Shown here: positions 61,196 to 64,000 of the stretch, piece by piece
Position numbering within the stretch: the stretch's first letter is position 1
How the letters are laid out: the number at the start of each line of letters is the position of its first letter
Assembly (NCBI GenBank): GCA_963809695.1
Contig: CAWEKI010000010.1
Location: 186,001-250,000 of the forward strand
Source: JAGDMJ01 sp963809695
Lineage (GTDB): Bacteria > Bacteroidota > Ignavibacteria > UBA10030 > UBA6906
Length of the DNA stretch: 64,000 bases
Direction of reading: 5' to 3'
The notes under the pieces: generated by a model
Databases searched by the model: none
Seen by the model: the letters and a program-made list of their open reading frames with translations, nothing else
Told to the model about the DNA's origin: nothing
Made by a program: the position numbers and the translations under genes

Positions 61196-64000
61196 ATGCC
61201 AAAGCTTCTGCCGATGCTGCTTCTTTCGTTCGTTTTGCCTTTCCCGGCCCAGCTCACTGCCTCCAGCCCTGACTCAACCGTTGTTCCCCTTCAGAATCCC
61301 GGATTCGAAACACCGGTAGCAGGAGCAATTGCCGCGCAATGGTCGTTGATGGGGGAGGGGCCCGTCAGTCCCGCAGAAGCTCGCCCGGATACGGCGGTGA
61401 AAAGAACGGGGAGCGCCAGCTTCATGATCAGGCAGCCATTCCCGGGTTCCGTGACACTTGCTTCGGCACCAGTCCGCCTCATCGTGGGCATGCTCTATCG
61501 TCTGTCGGGATGGGTTCGGACGGATCATGCCTTTGCGGATGTCCAGGGGCGATACCCCACCCCAGTCGCAGCAACAATGAGCATGGAGTCGTTTCCATTC
61601 ACCAATTGTGCGCCGGCGGCAGGAAGCACGTCGGACTGGAAGAGGATGGAGGTGCTCTTCTTCGCCACGAGGAGCCAAGACCGGGTGAGGCTTCATTTCG
61701 GATTCAACGGTACTGCTGTGGGCACAGCATGGTTTGATGACATTCGGATCGAGCAGGTGGATGATATCTCGCAGTACATCCCGGCTGAGGCAGTGCAGTG
61801 GTACGGCCCCGCGTTCCGCTACAATGACAGAGGATGGACGTTCGTACACATTGAGGGGGAACCCTATGCGCGGGGGGTCCAATATGGCAGCCTCCTCTCA
61901 AGGGAAATTTGTCTTTACATCGAGAAACTTGCCGTCGGGGCGAACACGGACAATCCAAAGGCCGGATGGTCCGGCATGCGGACACTCACGGACGCCATGT
62001 TTCTCCGCAAGTATGATGAAGAGTACCTTGTCGAAATGCGGGGGATCTGCGATGGGGCCGCCAGATCCGGTGCAACATTGCTCGGCAGGCCGATAGACTT
62101 TCTCGATATTGTGACCATGAATTCCGCCGTGGACCTCGGGCAGCTTGGCGATGCCCTGGCACGGACAATAACGCCGCTCAGCGGCAGAACATTTCACGCA
62201 GACGAGGACGAAGCGGCTGCTCCCGACCGGCTTCACAAGTGCTCGTCGTTCCTGGCGAACGGATCGGCCACGCCGGACGGCGGGATCGTCTTTGGCCAGC
62301 TTTTCATGTGGAACGGCTACACGGGGGTGCATTGGAGCGTGATCTGCGATGTTGTCCCTGCACAGGGTCACCGGCTGGTCTACGAGACCTTTCCCGGCGG
62401 GATTCACTCCGGAGCCGATTTCTACATCAATGATGCAGGGATCATGATCGGCGAGACGACGGTCATGCAGACTCCCTTCGATGCGGAAGGGACGCCTCAG
62501 TCGTCCAGGATCCGTAAAGCCGCTCAGTATGCCGGTAGCATCGACGAAGTGGTCAGGATCCTCACTGAAAAGAACAACGGGCTTTACACCAATGATTGGC
62601 TGATCGGCAATGCCAGATCAAACGAAACGGCGATCCTTCTCCTTGGTACGAAGAAGTGGCGCCTCTGGCGCAGTGGAAACCACGACTTCCCCGGCGGAAC
62701 GACGGATTTCTACTGGAGCGTAAACAACGCGAAAGATCCGGAAGTGCGAAAGGAGTATGTGCCGGATCCCGCGAATGCTCCGGTTGACCTGGCCTACGGG
62801 GCCGTGAACCGGGACATTGCCTTCGTCAACTTCTACAAGGAGCGCAAAGGAAAAATCGACGTGACAGCTGCGTTCGATGTCCTCGCTTCATCGCCGATCA
62901 ACCGTCCTCATGCATGCGATGGGAAAGTCACCACGTCCGAAATGGCGAGACAGTTGATGCTTTATGCTCATTTCGGCAAAGTCACGCTCCGCGAGAAGTT
63001 CCCCGAGAAGAACGGCAGATTGATGCGGGATCTGCCGAATGCGATCCCTCACCTTTCTCTCGGCTACGCGGTGTTCAGTCCGGTCTTCGTGGTGGAAAAA
63101 ATGAAAGAGCAGCGAAAGCGTCAACTCCAAACCCCTGCACGACGAACAGACAACGTGACGGGCGCCGGTGAGGTCTATTCTTTTGACAGGTCGATGCTCT
63201 GGCACAATACTGTCTTTCCGGCAACGGATGGGGATAATTGGTTTGTCAGCGGGAGCGCAGCTTACTGGAACATGCTGAGCAGCCTCCCGTTGGATGGAGG
63301 GGCAGCGATGACGGCACTTCGTGATCAATTCTCGGACTTGAATTCAAGGCTGCTCTATACGGTATCCCGCGAAGGAACCCTGGCGGCGGTGAATGCCAGA
63401 CGCAATTACACGGAATACAAGGATTATGTTATTCCCCGAATTCGCGGGACTTTCCTTCTGCATCAAATGCGGCTCCTCCTGGGCAATCAGACCTTTTCGA
63501 AGTTCATGAATGCGGTCCATACCCGCTTCAAGAATTCCATCATGACGACGGCGCAGTTCGCTTCTCTGGCGGAAAAAGAGAGAATCAAGCTGGTGGCGCC
63601 GTTGATCAAAGAGTGGCTGAAGCGCGATGATCTTCCGAATCCAGTCGCCTCTGCGGAAGTCCTTCAGGCGGGCGAAGGCTGGACCATTCGTCTTACGGTA
63701 AGCCAGTCCGGACAGGCATACGCCTTTGCGACAACCGTGGCAATTGAAACGCCTGAGCACATTCTCTGGCAGGTCGTGCGGGTAGATAGCGCAAAACAGA
63801 CGATCGATATCCCGTGCAAAGAAGAGCCGCTCCGGATCACCTTCAATGCAGGCAATGATATTCCCGTGCCGCGGAAGAACTACTATGTCTTTCCAAATTT
63901 CTTTGACGATTACCAGCAGACTTCCATCGTGTACGGCACTTCCTCCCAAATCGAAGCGAACCACACGCTTGCTTTGCGCTACCAGACTGTGCTTGCAGAC
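61196..64000 (+). CDS. C45/phospholipase-B-like Ntn hydrolase, 3' end outside window
   Basis: Open for 935 codons from ATG 61196 (GAGG six bases upstream) to the right edge. A signal peptide covers residues 1-23. Residues 35-180 look like a jelly-roll carbohydrate-binding-type module (NPGFETP ... FDDIRIEQVDD). The hydrolase part has EGEPYARGVQYGSLL (about 220) and the predicted autoproteolysis site HKCSSF, with Cys349 as N-terminal nucleophile. IVFGQLFMWN, LYTNDWLIGNARSNETAILLLG and TDFYWSVNNAKDPE follow. This order is that of the C45 acyltransferase and phospholipase-B-like Ntn hydrolases, which cleave amide or acyl bonds after self-processing. An additional beta-rich C-terminal region begins near residue 840. 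The substrate is undetermined. Confidence 0.8.
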   Translation, partial: MPKLLPMLLLSFVLPFPAQLTASSPDSTVVPLQNPGFETPVAGAIAAQWSLMGEGPVSPAEARPDTAVKRTGSASFMIRQPFPGSVTLASAPVRLIVGMLYRLSGWVRTDHAFADVQGRYPTPVAATMSMESFPFTNCAPAAGSTSDWKRMEVLFFATRSQDRVRLHFGFNGTAVGTAWFDDIRIEQVDDISQYIPAEAVQWYGPAFRYNDRGWTFVHIEGEPYARGVQYGSLLSREICLYIEKLAVGANTDNPKAGWSGMRTLTDAMFLRKYDEEYLVEMRGICDGAARSGATLLGRPIDFLDIVTMNSAVDLGQLGDALARTITPLSGRTFHADEDEAAAPDRLHKCSSFLANGSATPDGGIVFGQLFMWNGYTGVHWSVICDVVPAQGHRLVYETFPGGIHSGADFYINDAGIMIGETTVMQTPFDAEGTPQSSRIRKAAQYAGSIDEVVRILTEKNNGLYTNDWLIGNARSNETAILLLGTKKWRLWRSGNHDFPGGTTDFYWSVNNAKDPEVRKEYVPDPANAPVDLAYGAVNRDIAFVNFYKERKGKIDVTAAFDVLASSPINRPHACDGKVTTSEMARQLMLYAHFGKVTLREKFPEKNGRLMRDLPNAIPHLSLGYAVFSPVFVVEKMKEQRKRQLQTPARRTDNVTGAGEVYSFDRSMLWHNTVFPATDGDNWFVSGSAAYWNMLSSLPLDGGAAMTALRDQFSDLNSRLLYTVSREGTLAAVNARRNYTEYKDYVIPRIRGTFLLHQMRLLLGNQTFSKFMNAVHTRFKNSIMTTAQFASLAEKERIKLVAPLIKEWLKRDDLPNPVASAEVLQAGEGWTIRLTVSQSGQAYAFATTVAIETPEHILWQVVRVDSAKQTIDIPCKEEPLRITFNAGNDIPVPRKNYYVFPNFFDDYQQTSIVYGTSSQIEANHTLALRYQTVLAD

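Noticed and set aside
1..64000. CRISPR arrays, tRNA/rRNA genes, insertion sequences, prophage or defence genes
   Set aside because: None seen. No regularly spaced direct repeats, no transposase or integrase frames, and no tRNA-like cloverleaf ending in CCA was recognised by eye.

Overview
The window looks like chromosomal DNA of a Gram-negative FCB-group bacterium, most likely Ignavibacteria or a close Bacteroidota relative. The support is three secreted proteins with type IX secretion (T9SS) C-terminal sorting domains carrying QNYPNPFN, a PorV-like outer-membrane protein, carboxypeptidase-regulatory/TonB-plug receptors and many lipoproteins. Housekeeping promoters read TTGACA-16/17-TATATT rather than the TTTG/TAnnTTTG type of Bacteroidia. 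No rRNA, tRNA, CRISPR array, transposase or phage gene was seen; the gene order looks like an ordinary chromosome.

Region 1 (1-21 kb) is mostly carbohydrate handling and envelope. It holds the tail of a zinc metallopeptidase, a secreted esterase, a SUI1/YciH factor and small proteins. A sugar porter that seems to start at ATT is divergent from an N-acylglucosamine 2-epimerase-type gene. A lipoprotein/TonB-receptor pair follows. A minus-strand four-gene operon encodes two related outer-membrane barrels, a two-TM coiled-coil protein and a one-TM Ig-rich periplasmic protein; its architecture resembles GldL/GldM. A GH3/heparinase-II-III pair, a periplasmic cupin-like protein and a GH92 mannosidase suggest glycan degradation.

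Region 2 (21-42 kb) starts with a 603-aa conserved protein of unknown role and a structured leader RNA. A long plus-strand run then encodes two lipoproteins, a TonB-dependent receptor-like protein, a secreted protein, a PorV-like protein, an Asp-box repeat T9SS cargo, a propeller lipoprotein, a lamin-tail lipoprotein, a second T9SS cargo and an M6 metalloprotease with a sorting domain.

Region 3 (42-54.6 kb) is amino-acid biosynthesis. DAHP synthase heads leuA-leuC-leuD-cimA-leuB-ilvE behind a long leader with two mutually exclusive helices. On the other strand thrA (aspartokinase-homoserine dehydrogenase)-metA lies behind a consensus promoter and a SAM-II riboswitch recognisable from its pseudoknot and GCTAAA element, so methionine-branch entry is predicted to respond to SAM.

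Region 4 (54.7-64 kb) holds a close homologue of eukaryotic sphingolipid delta-4 desaturase, a structured leader with a 12-bp terminator, an EmrA/EmrB/TolC-type tripartite efflux operon followed by an aldo/keto reductase, and a C45/phospholipase-B-like Ntn hydrolase that runs off the end of the window.

All functional calls rest on reading motifs by eye; no database search was run.
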